From an uncultured Desulfocapsa sp. (GTDB taxonomy: Bacteria > Desulfobacterota > Desulfobulbia > Desulfobulbales > Desulfocapsaceae): a stretch of DNA of 44,566 nucleotides. The position numbers were made by a program, and so were the translations under genes. The notes beneath the pieces were generated by a model. The model had not been told where the DNA came from. It saw only the letters and a list, made by a program, of their open reading frames with translations, and searched no databases. Position 1 is the first letter of the stretch, and every line of letters begins with the position of its first letter. This document shows positions 20,553-29,967 of the stretch, in pieces. The stretch is from assembly GCA_947311435.1 (NCBI GenBank), contig CAMZKT010000004.1:1-44566 (forward strand). The letters run 5' to 3'.

Positions 20553-22262
20553 ATGAGGTTTTCAAAATCACTTATTCCAACACTCAAAGAGAATCCTGCA
20601 GAAGCAGAAGTATCCAGTCACCGTCTTTTGCTGCGTGCTGGATTTATTCGTAAACTGACAGCAGGTATTTACACCTATCTTCCCCTGGGCTTAGCCGCTG
20701 TTCGTAAGGTTGAAAACATTGTTCGTGAAGAGATGAACAGGGCTGGTGCCCAGGAAATACTCATGCCCATGGTGCAACCTGCTGATTTGTGGCATGAAAC
20801 TGGACGTTATGAAAAATATGGGCCGGAACTGTTACGTTTTGTGGATCGGCATGAACGCGAATCCTGTTTGGGACCCACCCATGAAGAGGTGATTACAGAT
20901 CTTCTTCGTCGGGAGGTTCGATCTTATCGGGATCTCCCCCAAAACCTCTACCAGATTCAAACAAAGTTCCGTGACGAGATTCGACCCCGATTTGGATTAA
21001 TGCGTGGTCGTGAATTCATTATGAAGGATGCCTATTCTTTCGATGTGGATGACAGATCAGCAGAGGAGTCCTACCAGCGGATGTTTGATGCCTATATGCG
21101 TATTTTCAGTCGTTGCGGCCTGGATTTCCGACCGGTTGAGGCGGATTCGGGAACAATAGGTGGAAGTTTTTCCCACGAGTTCATGGTGCTTGCTGATACG
21201 GGTGAAGATACGTTAGTGATCTGTAGCAGTTGTGACTATGCAGCCAATAGTGAAAAGGCAGCGGTTATGGCTGTGACTGAGGATCCAAGTCCCATGCTTG
21301 ATCTTGAAAAAATCGAGACGCCGGGAAAACGGAAGGTTCCTGTTGTGTGCGAATTTTTAGGAATTGAAGCTCAGGAACTTGTGAAAACCATGGTCTTTAG
21401 TGCAGCTGGTGAACCCGTGGCTGTTTTGGTGCGGGGAGATCGTGAAGTTCAGGATGTAAAGCTCAAGAATCTTCTTGGTGTTGCTGATGTTGAAATGCTT
21501 GGCGATAAAGATGTCTTTGACGCAACAGGAGTACCAACTGGATATCTCGGACCAATTGGTCTCAAGATAAAGCTTGTTGTCGATAACGAAGTTGCAGCCA
21601 TGAAAAACTTTGTGACCGGAGCCAATGAGAAAAACTATCATTGTAGAAACGTAAATATGGGACGTGATTTTGAGGCGTCAGCCGTGGCAGATCTTCGTCA
21701 GATCACAGATACAGACCCGTGTCCCTCCTGTGGCGAGAAACTTGTCATGAGAGAGGGCATAGAAGTCGGCCATGTCTTTAAACTTGGTACCGGCTATTCC
21801 GAGGCAATGCATGCCGTTTTTCAGGATAGTGACGGCCAGGACAAGCCCATGGTTATGGGGTGTTATGGTATTGGTGTGAGTCGAATCGTTGCTGCTGCCA
21901 TTGAGCAGAATCATGATGAAAATGGTATGGTCTTCCCTCTGCCAATCGCCCCTATGCAGGTTATTCTCTTAAACCTCGGGGTGAAGGATGTACAAATCAC
22001 TGAAGCTTCAGAGCTTTTGTATAAGGAGCTGTTGGAGAAGGGTGTTGATGTCCTGCTTGATGATCGTGATGAACGACCAGGATCGAAATTTAAAGATGCT
22101 GATCTTCTGGGTATTCCACTCCGCTTAACTCTTGGGAAAAGTTTTAGTAAAAATGGTCTTGTGGAGCTTCGACACAGGAGCAATGGCGCAACCGAAGAAC
22201 TGTTACCTCATCAGGTAACAGAGAGGGTGCTAAAAATAATCAACCTTGCAGCAACAAAGTAG
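20553..22262 (+). CDS. proS: Prolyl-tRNA synthetase, bacterial type with editing insertion
   Basis: [46 protein letters not shown]...GPTHEEV...[19 protein letters not shown]. Confidence 0.97.
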   Translation: MRFSKSLIPTLKENPAEAEVSSHRLLLRAGFIRKLTAGIYTYLPLGLAAVRKVENIVREEMNRAGAQEILMPMVQPADLWHETGRYEKYGPELLRFVDRHERESCLGPTHEEVITDLLRREVRSYRDLPQNLYQIQTKFRDEIRPRFGLMRGREFIMKDAYSFDVDDRSAEESYQRMFDAYMRIFSRCGLDFRPVEADSGTIGGSFSHEFMVLADTGEDTLVICSSCDYAANSEKAAVMAVTEDPSPMLDLEKIETPGKRKVPVVCEFLGIEAQELVKTMVFSAAGEPVAVLVRGDREVQDVKLKNLLGVADVEMLGDKDVFDATGVPTGYLGPIGLKIKLVVDNEVAAMKNFVTGANEKNYHCRNVNMGRDFEASAVADLRQITDTDPCPSCGEKLVMREGIEVGHVFKLGTGYSEAMHAVFQDSDGQDKPMVMGCYGIGVSRIVAAAIEQNHDENGMVFPLPIAPMQVILLNLGVKDVQITEASELLYKELLEKGVDVLLDDRDERPGSKFKDADLLGIPLRLTLGKSFSKNGLVELRHRSNGATEELLPHQVTERVLKIINLAATK

Positions 22263-24452
22263 ATGGGAAAAGGCAATACACACATGGCAGGTCAGGAAGG
22301 TCTTAGAACCCTGACTAAAACCTATCTCCACGGTGTGGATCTCAAACCCATTGATAAGGCTTGGGATCTGGCTGTTGCAGTTCATAGTGAGAGGCAGCAT
22401 TTTTCGGGAACACCCTACCTTGAACATGTTCTGAACGTGGCTAACACGCTCGCATCCATGCATCTTGATCTTGATACTATTGTTGCAGGCTTGCTTCATG
22501 GTGTGTTGAAAGAAGGGATCTCCCATGCTGAGCTGCAAAAGGAGTTTGGTGATAGTGTGGCCATTATAGTTGACGGTTGTACTCGTATTACCAATGTTCG
22601 CTATAATTCCAAGTTGGCTCACCAGGCAGAAAATGTCAGGAAAATGCTTCTGGCCATTGCAGTTGATATAAGAGTATTGCTTGTAAAGCTTGCGGACAGG
22701 CTTCAGGATATGTGCCTGCTAGAGACAGTCGCAACAGAAAGACAGCGCGAAATAGCCCGCGAAACAAAAGATCTTTATGCACCGCTTGCATCACGTCTCG
22801 GGATTGATTGGATGAAGCGGGAGTTGGAAGACCTTGCCTTTCAATATCTCTATCCCGATGAGTATCTTGACCTGGTGACAAGGCTCGAAAGTTCTCTTGA
22901 AGAGCGGCAGAGATATGTGGATGAAGTCATCAAAATTTTTCAGGAGAAACTTGCTGCGAGTAAAATCAAGCCAATTCGTGTTATCGGAAGACCAAAACAT
23001 CTCTATTCCATCCATAGGAAACTTGTTGCCCAGAAAATTCCATTGGAAAGGGTTTACGATAAGGTCGCGTTCCGTATTATTGTGGATACGGTCAAGGAGT
23101 GTTATGAGGCGCTTGGTGTTATTCATGCGAATTGGGCTCCGGTTCCGGGGCGTATTAAAGATTTTATCTCGGTACCCAAGGCGAACAATTACCAGTCCAT
23201 GCATACCACTGTGGTTGGGCCGAGAGATCATTTTATAGAGATTCAGATCCGTACAGAAGAAATGAATCGTATTGCTCAGGAAGGTGTTGCTGCACACTGG
23301 GCTTATAAAGAGGGACAGAATGTAACAGAGACAGATACCAGACTGTTTAAAGATTTGAAAAATCTTGTCAAAACCCTTCAGGAAGTAGAGGATCCTCGAG
23401 AATTTCTTGAGACTGTTCATGGGGAACTTGACACTCCTGAGGTCTATGCTTTAACTCCAGCCGGAGAAGTGAAGGAGTTTCCCAAACATGCCTGTCCCAT
23501 CGATTTTGCCTATTCAATTCACACGGAAGTTGGAGACCACTGTGTCGGGGCCAAGGTAAACGGAAAACTTGTTCCGCTGAAATATTCCATTCAAAATGGT
23601 GATATTCTGGAAATTATCACCTCCAGCAGTCAGCATCCGCGACGTGGATGGCTGAAGCTTGTAAAAACCAGTAAAGCAAGAGCTAGAATACGTTTCTGGC
23701 TGCGCAGGGCCGATCGGGTAAAAGCACTTAATCTTGGTCGTGAGATATGTGAAAAAGAGCTAAAAAAATATGATACCACCCTGAAGAGAATGGTCAAGAG
23801 TGGACAATTGAAGCAGCTGTTGAAGGATTTACGGTCTAACTCTCTGGATGATATGTTGGCCAAAGTGGGGAGTGGAATGATTGCTATTTCACATCTGATA
23901 CGCGCCCTTCAGCGTGTTTTGGTAGCACAGGATAGCGTAGGGCAGAGGATCACTGCTGAAGAATCCGTTTCTGTCAGGCAGGCGCATCTTGAGACGGCTC
24001 GCAAAAGGGATCGATCAGGGCCGGCCATATGTATTGATGGTGTCGAGGATATGCTGGTTAAGATTAGCCGTTGTTGCAATCCTGTTCCTGGTGATTCCAT
24101 AATGGGCTTCATTACCAGTGGCCGTGGTATTTCTGTACATAAGAAAGAGTGTGTTAATTTACAGGCAACAGATCCTCAGAGATGGATTGATGTGGAATGG
24201 ACTGCTATCCGGGAGGAGGGACACAGGGTTGAACTCAAGGTCAGTGCCGAGAATGGCAAAGGTGTTTTTGCAGCCATTAGTAGTGCCATCGGGGCTGACG
24301 ATGCAAATATTATAGAAATATCTGCCCGCACAACTCCGGCAGGTACTGCTGAATTTCACATTGTTTTGGAAGTGGATGGCCTGGAACATCTGCAGCTGCT
24401 TCTTCAGCATCTTCGACAGATGGAGCAGGTAATAACTGCAAGACGGTTATAG
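22263..24452 (+). CDS. Rel/SpoT-family (p)ppGpp synthetase with degenerate HD hydrolase site
   Basis: Synthetase YDKVAFRIIVDTVKECYEALG...GRIKDFISVPKANNYQSMHTT...EIQIRTEEMNRIAQEGVAAHWAYKEG; TGS PIDFAYSIHTEVGDHCVGAKVNGK; C-terminal ACT. HD region reads YLEHVLNVA...LLHGVLKEG...KLADRLQDM. Confidence 0.93.
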   Translation: MGKGNTHMAGQEGLRTLTKTYLHGVDLKPIDKAWDLAVAVHSERQHFSGTPYLEHVLNVANTLASMHLDLDTIVAGLLHGVLKEGISHAELQKEFGDSVAIIVDGCTRITNVRYNSKLAHQAENVRKMLLAIAVDIRVLLVKLADRLQDMCLLETVATERQREIARETKDLYAPLASRLGIDWMKRELEDLAFQYLYPDEYLDLVTRLESSLEERQRYVDEVIKIFQEKLAASKIKPIRVIGRPKHLYSIHRKLVAQKIPLERVYDKVAFRIIVDTVKECYEALGVIHANWAPVPGRIKDFISVPKANNYQSMHTTVVGPRDHFIEIQIRTEEMNRIAQEGVAAHWAYKEGQNVTETDTRLFKDLKNLVKTLQEVEDPREFLETVHGELDTPEVYALTPAGEVKEFPKHACPIDFAYSIHTEVGDHCVGAKVNGKLVPLKYSIQNGDILEIITSSSQHPRRGWLKLVKTSKARARIRFWLRRADRVKALNLGREICEKELKKYDTTLKRMVKSGQLKQLLKDLRSNSLDDMLAKVGSGMIAISHLIRALQRVLVAQDSVGQRITAEESVSVRQAHLETARKRDRSGPAICIDGVEDMLVKISRCCNPVPGDSIMGFITSGRGISVHKKECVNLQATDPQRWIDVEWTAIREEGHRVELKVSAENGKGVFAAISSAIGADDANIIEISARTTPAGTAEFHIVLEVDGLEHLQLLLQHLRQMEQVITARRL

Positions 24453-24550
24453 GGGAGGCTGGAGCCAGATAGAAGCCACACCGGTCATTTGTGTGTGGGG
24501 TACTGTGAGCCGTGACCTCAAAAGACCAAGATTTCTTTAGGAGGAAAAAT

Positions 24551-25122
24551 GTGAAAGAATATATCTACGTAGTGTTTTCCGGAAGATACATTGGTCGGCT
24601 AGAGTCGAAGCAAGAGAAGCAGCAAACAGACTCCTCGCGCAGTTGAAGAACCATACAGCAATGCAAGTTTGTCAGATATGTGGCAATGATATCGATTTTA
24701 GACTTCATCATTGTCCCCATTGTGGAAACGAACAGGAAAAAGATGGACAGAATCAATTCAAGGCAGGGAGAAGAGAACTTCATCAGAAAACCATAAATCT
24801 TGAGAAAGGACTCCCAACTGTTCAACAGGCTCTGATAAAATTTGAGCAGGAATTAAAGACCGCACGTCTCGAACGATACCGTTTACTCACCTTGATTCAC
24901 GGCTACGGTTCCACGGGAAAGGGTGGTGTAATTCGGCTTGAATGTCGAAAAACCCTCGATTATTTCCAAAATAAAGGTAAAATAGTACAAGTGATCTATG
25001 GCGAAGATTTCCATCACCGGCACGGTGTGGTAAAACATCTCTTGAGTAGATTTCCAATTCTATCCCGACATCCACATTTGAATAAGAAAAATAAAGGAAT
25101 TACAATCATACTGTTGTTTTGA
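24551..25122 (+). CDS. Zinc-ribbon + Smr (MutS2 C-terminal-like) domain protein; probably frameshifted near its 5' end (intact frame from ~24601; supplied ORF starts at TTG 24643)
   Basis: CQICGNDIDFRLHHCPHCGNE zinc ribbon; LEKGLPTVQQALIKFEQELKTARLERYRLLTLIHGYGSTGKGGVIRLECRKTLDYF Smr core. AGGAGG ribosome site precedes GTG 24551 in another frame. Confidence 0.6.
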
Positions 25123-25253
25123 AAACGTGATTTTTGGCAGATTAGTGCTTTTCGTTGTGAACAGTTAACTTGCGAGATGCTGAAAAATGCTTATATGTTT
25201 GGTAGTTCAATATTACTGACGTTATCACATTATTTAATTTAAAGGAGTTTGAA

Positions 25254-25970
25254 ATGAAGCGAATTGTAGGAATTGCCCTTGTTGCATGTCTTAGTGTTCC
25301 CTGTGCAGTATTGGCAGTAGATGCCGGAAAGACAGCTGAGTTGACATCATTTAAAGATAAGCTCAGTTACAGTATGGGCCTTGATATGGGGAAATATCTT
25401 CATAACATAGGTGAAGAGATTGATTATGACCGTTTGATACTTGGTTTACAAGGTGGGTTTGAAGGGACGGAAGCCCTGCTGAGTATAGAAGAGATGCAGA
25501 GTGTGCAGAAAGAGTTTGCTGAGAAAATGCAGGCAAAGCAGGAAGCGCAGATGAAAGCTATTCAGGAAAAGAACCTGAAAGCCGGAGAAAAATTTCTTGC
25601 AGAAAATAAAACTAAAAAAGGCGTTATTGTAACAGAAAGCGGTCTGCAGTATGAAGTTATAAAAGAAGGCAATGGTGCCACACCAGGCCCTGAGGATACG
25701 GTTAAAGTACATTACAAAGGAACAAAACTTGATGGAACTGTTTTTGACGATTCCAATAAGCGTGGAGAACCAGCGATATTTGGTGTTACCCAGGTAATAC
25801 CAGGGTGGAGTGAGGTTTTACAGCTTATGAAAGAAGGTGCAAGTTACCGTGTTGTTATTCCATCGGATCTTGCATATGGGGAGCAGGGTGTTCCGCCAAT
25901 GATAGAACCAAATTCTGTGCTTGTTTTTGAGGTGGATCTTCTTTCCATCGAGAAGTCCACAAAGGAGTAA
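25254..25970 (+). CDS. FKBP-type peptidyl-prolyl isomerase, Mip/FkpA-like, exported
   Basis: Signal peptide MKRIVGIALVACLSVPCAVLAVDA; N-terminal LSYSMGLDMGKYL dimer domain; FKBP core VKVHYKGTKLDGTVFDDSNKRGEPAIFGVTQVIPGWSEVLQLMKEGASYRVVIPSDLAYG. Confidence 0.93.
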   Translation: MKRIVGIALVACLSVPCAVLAVDAGKTAELTSFKDKLSYSMGLDMGKYLHNIGEEIDYDRLILGLQGGFEGTEALLSIEEMQSVQKEFAEKMQAKQEAQMKAIQEKNLKAGEKFLAENKTKKGVIVTESGLQYEVIKEGNGATPGPEDTVKVHYKGTKLDGTVFDDSNKRGEPAIFGVTQVIPGWSEVLQLMKEGASYRVVIPSDLAYGEQGVPPMIEPNSVLVFEVDLLSIEKSTKE

Positions 25971-26007
25971 GCACTACCCGTTTGATTCTACTCCACGGGA
26001 GGTATTT

Positions 26008-26133
26008 ATGGCTAAAAAGAAAAAGAAATGTTGCAAGAAGATTGAAAAAAAAGGACGTTGTTGTAAGGGCTGTCCACTTCCTGATGATAAAATTAAGAAG
26101 AAAGAGAAAAAATTCAGGAAAACAATGAAGTGA
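26008..26133 (+). CDS. 41-aa Lys/Cys-rich miniprotein
   Basis: MAKKKKKCCKKIEKKGRCCKGCPLPDDKIKKKEKKFRKTMK*; GGGAGG 7 nt before the ATG; start trimmed from the 25921 ORF, which overlaps the FKBP gene. Confidence 0.7.
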   Translation: MAKKKKKCCKKIEKKGRCCKGCPLPDDKIKKKEKKFRKTMK

Positions 26134-26616
26134 TAAAAAAAAAATCAGGAAAAGTGTACATTATTAATGATGTGCGTGATACTGTGCTGAGTACCGTGTG
26201 GACTCTTAACGTACTTTTTGAACAGAATCTGTACGGTACTTATTACGTATCGTCAAAAATCTCTCGTTTGTCAGGCAGGTAGGGATTTCACCTTTGTTTT
26301 CATGAGATTGTGGACGGTGTGTTGCTACTGTTGATGCTTTTTGCCGTTCTGATATCTCCTCAGTGTGTTACCGTTTAAATCCAAGGAATAATAAGCCTTC
26401 AGTCGCCGCTGGACCAGCAAACCTTTCAAGGCAGTGTATTGGCGAAGCCGGATCGGTTATGCTGGTGTCCTCGGTAATATTGAAGGAAGGCCAAGTACTT
26501 TTATAAGAGATTTATAAAAACTTTAGCAACTCTCTTTACATATTTTGTCTGTTTTGTATTGTAGAGAGAATTGTTTGGGGAACTTAACGAAATTACAGAC
26601 CTTACTTGGAGTTTTT

Positions 26617-27414
26617 ATGAAAATCAGTCTCAGTTTGGATCAGGAATTATGTACTCAATGTTATTCTTGTATCTCAGAATGTCCCTTTGATTTATTAAGT
26701 GAAGATAAAGAGGGGTTTCCTCAGTTACGGAAAGCTGCGGTAAAGAGATGTATGCGGTGTGGACACTGTATGGCTGTGTGTGTCGCCGATGCGTTGGATA
26801 TCTCAATTTCCCCACTTGAGAGCAGCCCACCTGTGGATAGATCGCTGTTGCCAAGCCCGGAATCGCTTAAACATTTTTTAGAGGGTAGACGTTCTATTCG
26901 AACGTATCGAAAAAAATCGGCGGATCGTGCTACTTTGGAAAAGCTTTTAGATGTCAGTCGTTACGCCCCCAGTGCCCACAACAAACAGCCTGTCCACTGG
27001 ATAATTGTACAGGATTCGGAAGAAGTGAAACAGATTGCTGGGCTGGTAGTGGAATATATGAAGGAGCTGAAAATCTTTCCTGGTTTACTGCGTGCGTGGG
27101 ATCAGGGAGTTGATAAGGTTCTTCGTGGGGCTCCCCACCTTGTTGTTACTCACTGCGACCCTGGATACAGCGAGCACCCGATGGAAGATTGTACACTGGC
27201 CACTGCATACTTTGATCTTGCGGCCAACAGCTATGGAATGGGGAGTTGCTGGGCCGGGTTCCTTGTTCAGGCTGCGGCTAAATATCAACCTTTGATTGAC
27301 GCCTTTAACCTTCCAGAGGGGCATAAGGTGTATACTGCACTCATGCTTGGCTACCCTAAATATCGATACCGTCATATTCCGCAAAGGGATGAACCAAAGG
27401 TGACCTGGAAATAG
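26617..27414 (+). CDS. Nitroreductase family protein with N-terminal 2x[4Fe-4S] ferredoxin domain
   Basis: CTQCYSCISECPFDLL...CMRCGHCMAVCVADALD; nitroreductase domain RRSIRTYRKKSADRATLEKLLDVSRYAPSAHNKQPVHWIIV. Confidence 0.93.
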   Translation: MKISLSLDQELCTQCYSCISECPFDLLSEDKEGFPQLRKAAVKRCMRCGHCMAVCVADALDISISPLESSPPVDRSLLPSPESLKHFLEGRRSIRTYRKKSADRATLEKLLDVSRYAPSAHNKQPVHWIIVQDSEEVKQIAGLVVEYMKELKIFPGLLRAWDQGVDKVLRGAPHLVVTHCDPGYSEHPMEDCTLATAYFDLAANSYGMGSCWAGFLVQAAAKYQPLIDAFNLPEGHKVYTALMLGYPKYRYRHIPQRDEPKVTWK

Positions 27415-27455
27415 CGGTTCTCAGAGTATTTCTATAGAAGGCATGTGGATGAACA

Positions 27456-28115
27456 TCACAAGCAGTCGGATGACTGCAGAGTTGCCTGTAATCCTTCCAG
27501 CAATACAAAACGGCCAAGAGAGATCACCGGACAGGGAAGGGAACCGACAAAAAGAGGGTTGCCGCAAAGCCCGCCTGAAAGGTATAATTCCCTTGGCCGT
27601 TTAGCAAAGTCGTATGCGTTCAGAGCAATTCCCTTTACAAATTTCGCCACTGCTTCAACTTCGTTTTCTCCATTTACCACTGCGTCAAAAATGTTGCTCA
27701 TCCCCAGTACTCCGCAGGTGATAGAGAAGGCACTTTTCGGGATTGGCATCTTTGAAAAATCAAGGTTATAATATTTCTCTAGCAACTCAATGGTAAAACC
27801 CATTGAAGCTCCACATTCGGCATTCCACCCCATATCTTTGATCTTCCCGTCATTGTAGGTGACATATTTGATATCCCGGCTGCCGCAATCGAGAAGGGTG
27901 AATGTCTTTTTCCTGATGAGTGTTAGTCCGCCCCGTGCCAGTGCAGTAAGTTCGTTTACATACTGTTTGGCGTACCGTTTACCGTTATGGCCTGTGGCAA
28001 TATCGACTTTCATAGTTTTTCGGTCGATTGTATTGGTGGCCATTAGTCGTGGAGCATCGACGGAATGAGTGTCGAGAAGTTTACAGTAGGTCGTTCCAAA
28101 GTCGGCAAGCAGCAT
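27456..28115 (-). CDS. BadF/BadG/BcrA/BcrD-type (2-hydroxyacyl-CoA dehydratase activator-like) ASKHA ATPase, compact
   Basis: LLADFGTTYCK (phosphate-1), LLDCGSRDIKYV (GGQDxK-like), WNAECGASMGF and SITCGVLGMSNIF at the positions of the HgdC cluster cysteines, LYLSGGLCGNPLFV (adenosine motif). Confidence 0.78.
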   Translation of the reverse strand: MLLADFGTTYCKLLDTHSVDAPRLMATNTIDRKTMKVDIATGHNGKRYAKQYVNELTALARGGLTLIRKKTFTLLDCGSRDIKYVTYNDGKIKDMGWNAECGASMGFTIELLEKYYNLDFSKMPIPKSAFSITCGVLGMSNIFDAVVNGENEVEAVAKFVKGIALNAYDFAKRPRELYLSGGLCGNPLFVGSLPCPVISLGRFVLLEGLQATLQSSDCL

Positions 28116-28129
28116 GATTTTACTCCCGC

Positions 28130-28879
28130 TTATTTTTCAGAGAGTTCAAGAAAAGCCTGAATTTTTGCCTTGGCACTGGAACCGGCAGTTACGTCGCAAT
28201 CGAGATACAGGGCATAGGGGTGCCTGCTGGCCAGGTGACTGGCAAGTGCAGTTTTGGCACAAAACGATTGGGCAAAGAATACAGTTGGTATATCGGGGTT
28301 GTAGTGCATTTCAAGGTCGAGATTGTCAGGTGTTTTATTCTCCATGCACCGCGTCCATCCGTAGATGTGAGTAGTGTCGGGAAAGAACTCCAGCAGTGAG
28401 AAATCCCTTGGCGGTACACCCCAGAACCCGGCCGTCGGGGTACATGGAGCAATATTGTCAAGGTATGGATGTGGATTTTGAACAGTGGCTGTAATCGCAG
28501 CCATCTTGTCTGTAAGCTTCATCCGGGCTTTACAAAGAGGAATCCCAAAGCCGGTGGAATCATTGTTCCTCGTCCGTAAAATACGGCAATTCGGTAGTAT
28601 ATCATCTAGAACCGTTGCTGTATGTACTGCACAGTCGCATTTTCCGGAACCTGTATCTATATAAATCAGCTCCGGTTGAATGGCCAGGCTGTTTGCAATA
28701 ACGGTTCGCAGTATGCCACAGTAGACCCGTGGAAGAAGCGGGGAGGCTGTTTCAATGTCAATTCTGCCCTGCGGTTCATCAAGGTCAAATATTTCATGGT
28801 CGGGGCTTGCAATGTGCTTTATTATTGAGAGGGGAGGAACACCAACAATTCCAATCCTGTGTTTCTTTTGGGTAACCAT
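28130..28879 (-). CDS. Uncharacterised Cys-containing protein co-transcribed with the activase
   Basis: 249-aa ORF in operon arrangement (1-nt overlap with the lptG stop, 14-nt gap to the activase); eight cysteines including KCDCAVH, APCTPTAGFWGVP, SFCAKT, LDCDV; no family recognised. Confidence 0.75.
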   Translation of the reverse strand: MVTQKKHRIGIVGVPPLSIIKHIASPDHEIFDLDEPQGRIDIETASPLLPRVYCGILRTVIANSLAIQPELIYIDTGSGKCDCAVHTATVLDDILPNCRILRTRNNDSTGFGIPLCKARMKLTDKMAAITATVQNPHPYLDNIAPCTPTAGFWGVPPRDFSLLEFFPDTTHIYGWTRCMENKTPDNLDLEMHYNPDIPTVFFAQSFCAKTALASHLASRHPYALYLDCDVTAGSSAKAKIQAFLELSEK

Positions 28880-29961
28880 CAGCCCCCCTGTTTACGTAGA
28901 AGAAAAAAGCCGCTACATCCAAATATGATGTGAATCAGGGAGGCCGCAAGAATGGGAGATACGTAGCCCACTTTGGCAAGAGATTGCAAGGCTCCCCAGA
29001 TGCCCCAGGCAAAAAAGGCCATACCGCAGCTCACAGGGATGGCGACGGAGAGATCCTTTCCCCATTTCTTGTAGGTTATCAGGAGTACAGGTAACCCAAG
29101 GAGTAGCAGGGGAATCCCGAGCAGAGTATAGGAAATCCTGCCGTAAAAGTTGGTTTGGGCAACGACAGTTTCGGCCTCTGTCTCCTGCTTGTACATTGCT
29201 TGAAACATCTCCGTCAAAGGGAGCTCCGCCGCCTGATATTCAGGGATGAAAAATGACTCTGGCTCTTCGGGGAAAGGGAATGTCTGGCTGGCAAAAATGC
29301 TGGTGAGATATTTGTCCCTGTTGATATGGGTTTGGACTTGACCATCGCTCAAGTGCCATCCTGTCTCATTCCACTCTGCTTTTTTTGCAGAAACAAGGGT
29401 CATCAGTTTGTGCTTTTCCCCCCAGCTGGAGTAGGAGAAATCAAGAAATATATTTTTCTTGGGCCATGGCCTGGCAAAGGAGTAAAAACCTTCTTTCCCC
29501 TTATAGTAATAGCGGCCATTCCTGTATATCCCCAATGGAATTTTTCCTCTTACATCCTCGTACCAGATGGTGTTGGTTGCTGCTATCGTTCGTGGGAGGA
29601 TCCACTGGGCCATGGCCAGAAAAAGCATGGTAAAAAGAAGTGCTCCGATGAGAATTGGATTTATAATGGTTCGCATGTGGATTCCGCTGGCCATCATAGC
29701 TGTGAGTTCATTATTATGACTGAGCACCCCCAGGCTGATAACTCCTGCAAGCAGGATAAGAATTGGCCCGAGCATATCTATAATGAAGGGAGTGCTAAGA
29801 ATAAAAAACTGAAGAATCAGTCCGAATGACTTGTCTGCATTGAGAAACTTGTCAATTTTTTCAAAGAAATCTATGAGGATATAAAGAGAAAGAAAGCCTA
29901 CCGTCACAATGAAAAAGGTGCGGACAAATTGAGAGAGTATATATCGATTTAGAAGTGTCAC
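28879..29961 (-). CDS. lptG: LptF/LptG-family LPS export permease (LptG-like)
   Basis: MTLLNRYILSQFVRTFFIVTVGFLSLYILIDFFEKIDKFL...NELTAMMASGIHMRTI...; C-terminal TM bundle. Confidence 0.88.
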   Translation of the reverse strand: MTLLNRYILSQFVRTFFIVTVGFLSLYILIDFFEKIDKFLNADKSFGLILQFFILSTPFIIDMLGPILILLAGVISLGVLSHNNELTAMMASGIHMRTIINPILIGALLFTMLFLAMAQWILPRTIAATNTIWYEDVRGKIPLGIYRNGRYYYKGKEGFYSFARPWPKKNIFLDFSYSSWGEKHKLMTLVSAKKAEWNETGWHLSDGQVQTHINRDKYLTSIFASQTFPFPEEPESFFIPEYQAAELPLTEMFQAMYKQETEAETVVAQTNFYGRISYTLLGIPLLLLGLPVLLITYKKWGKDLSVAIPVSCGMAFFAWGIWGALQSLAKVGYVSPILAASLIHIIFGCSGFFLLRKQGG

Positions 29962-29967
29962 GAATCA

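Noticed and set aside
22791-23420. 209-aa minus-strand ORF opposite rel
   Set aside because: Antisense to the conserved Rel synthetase domain.
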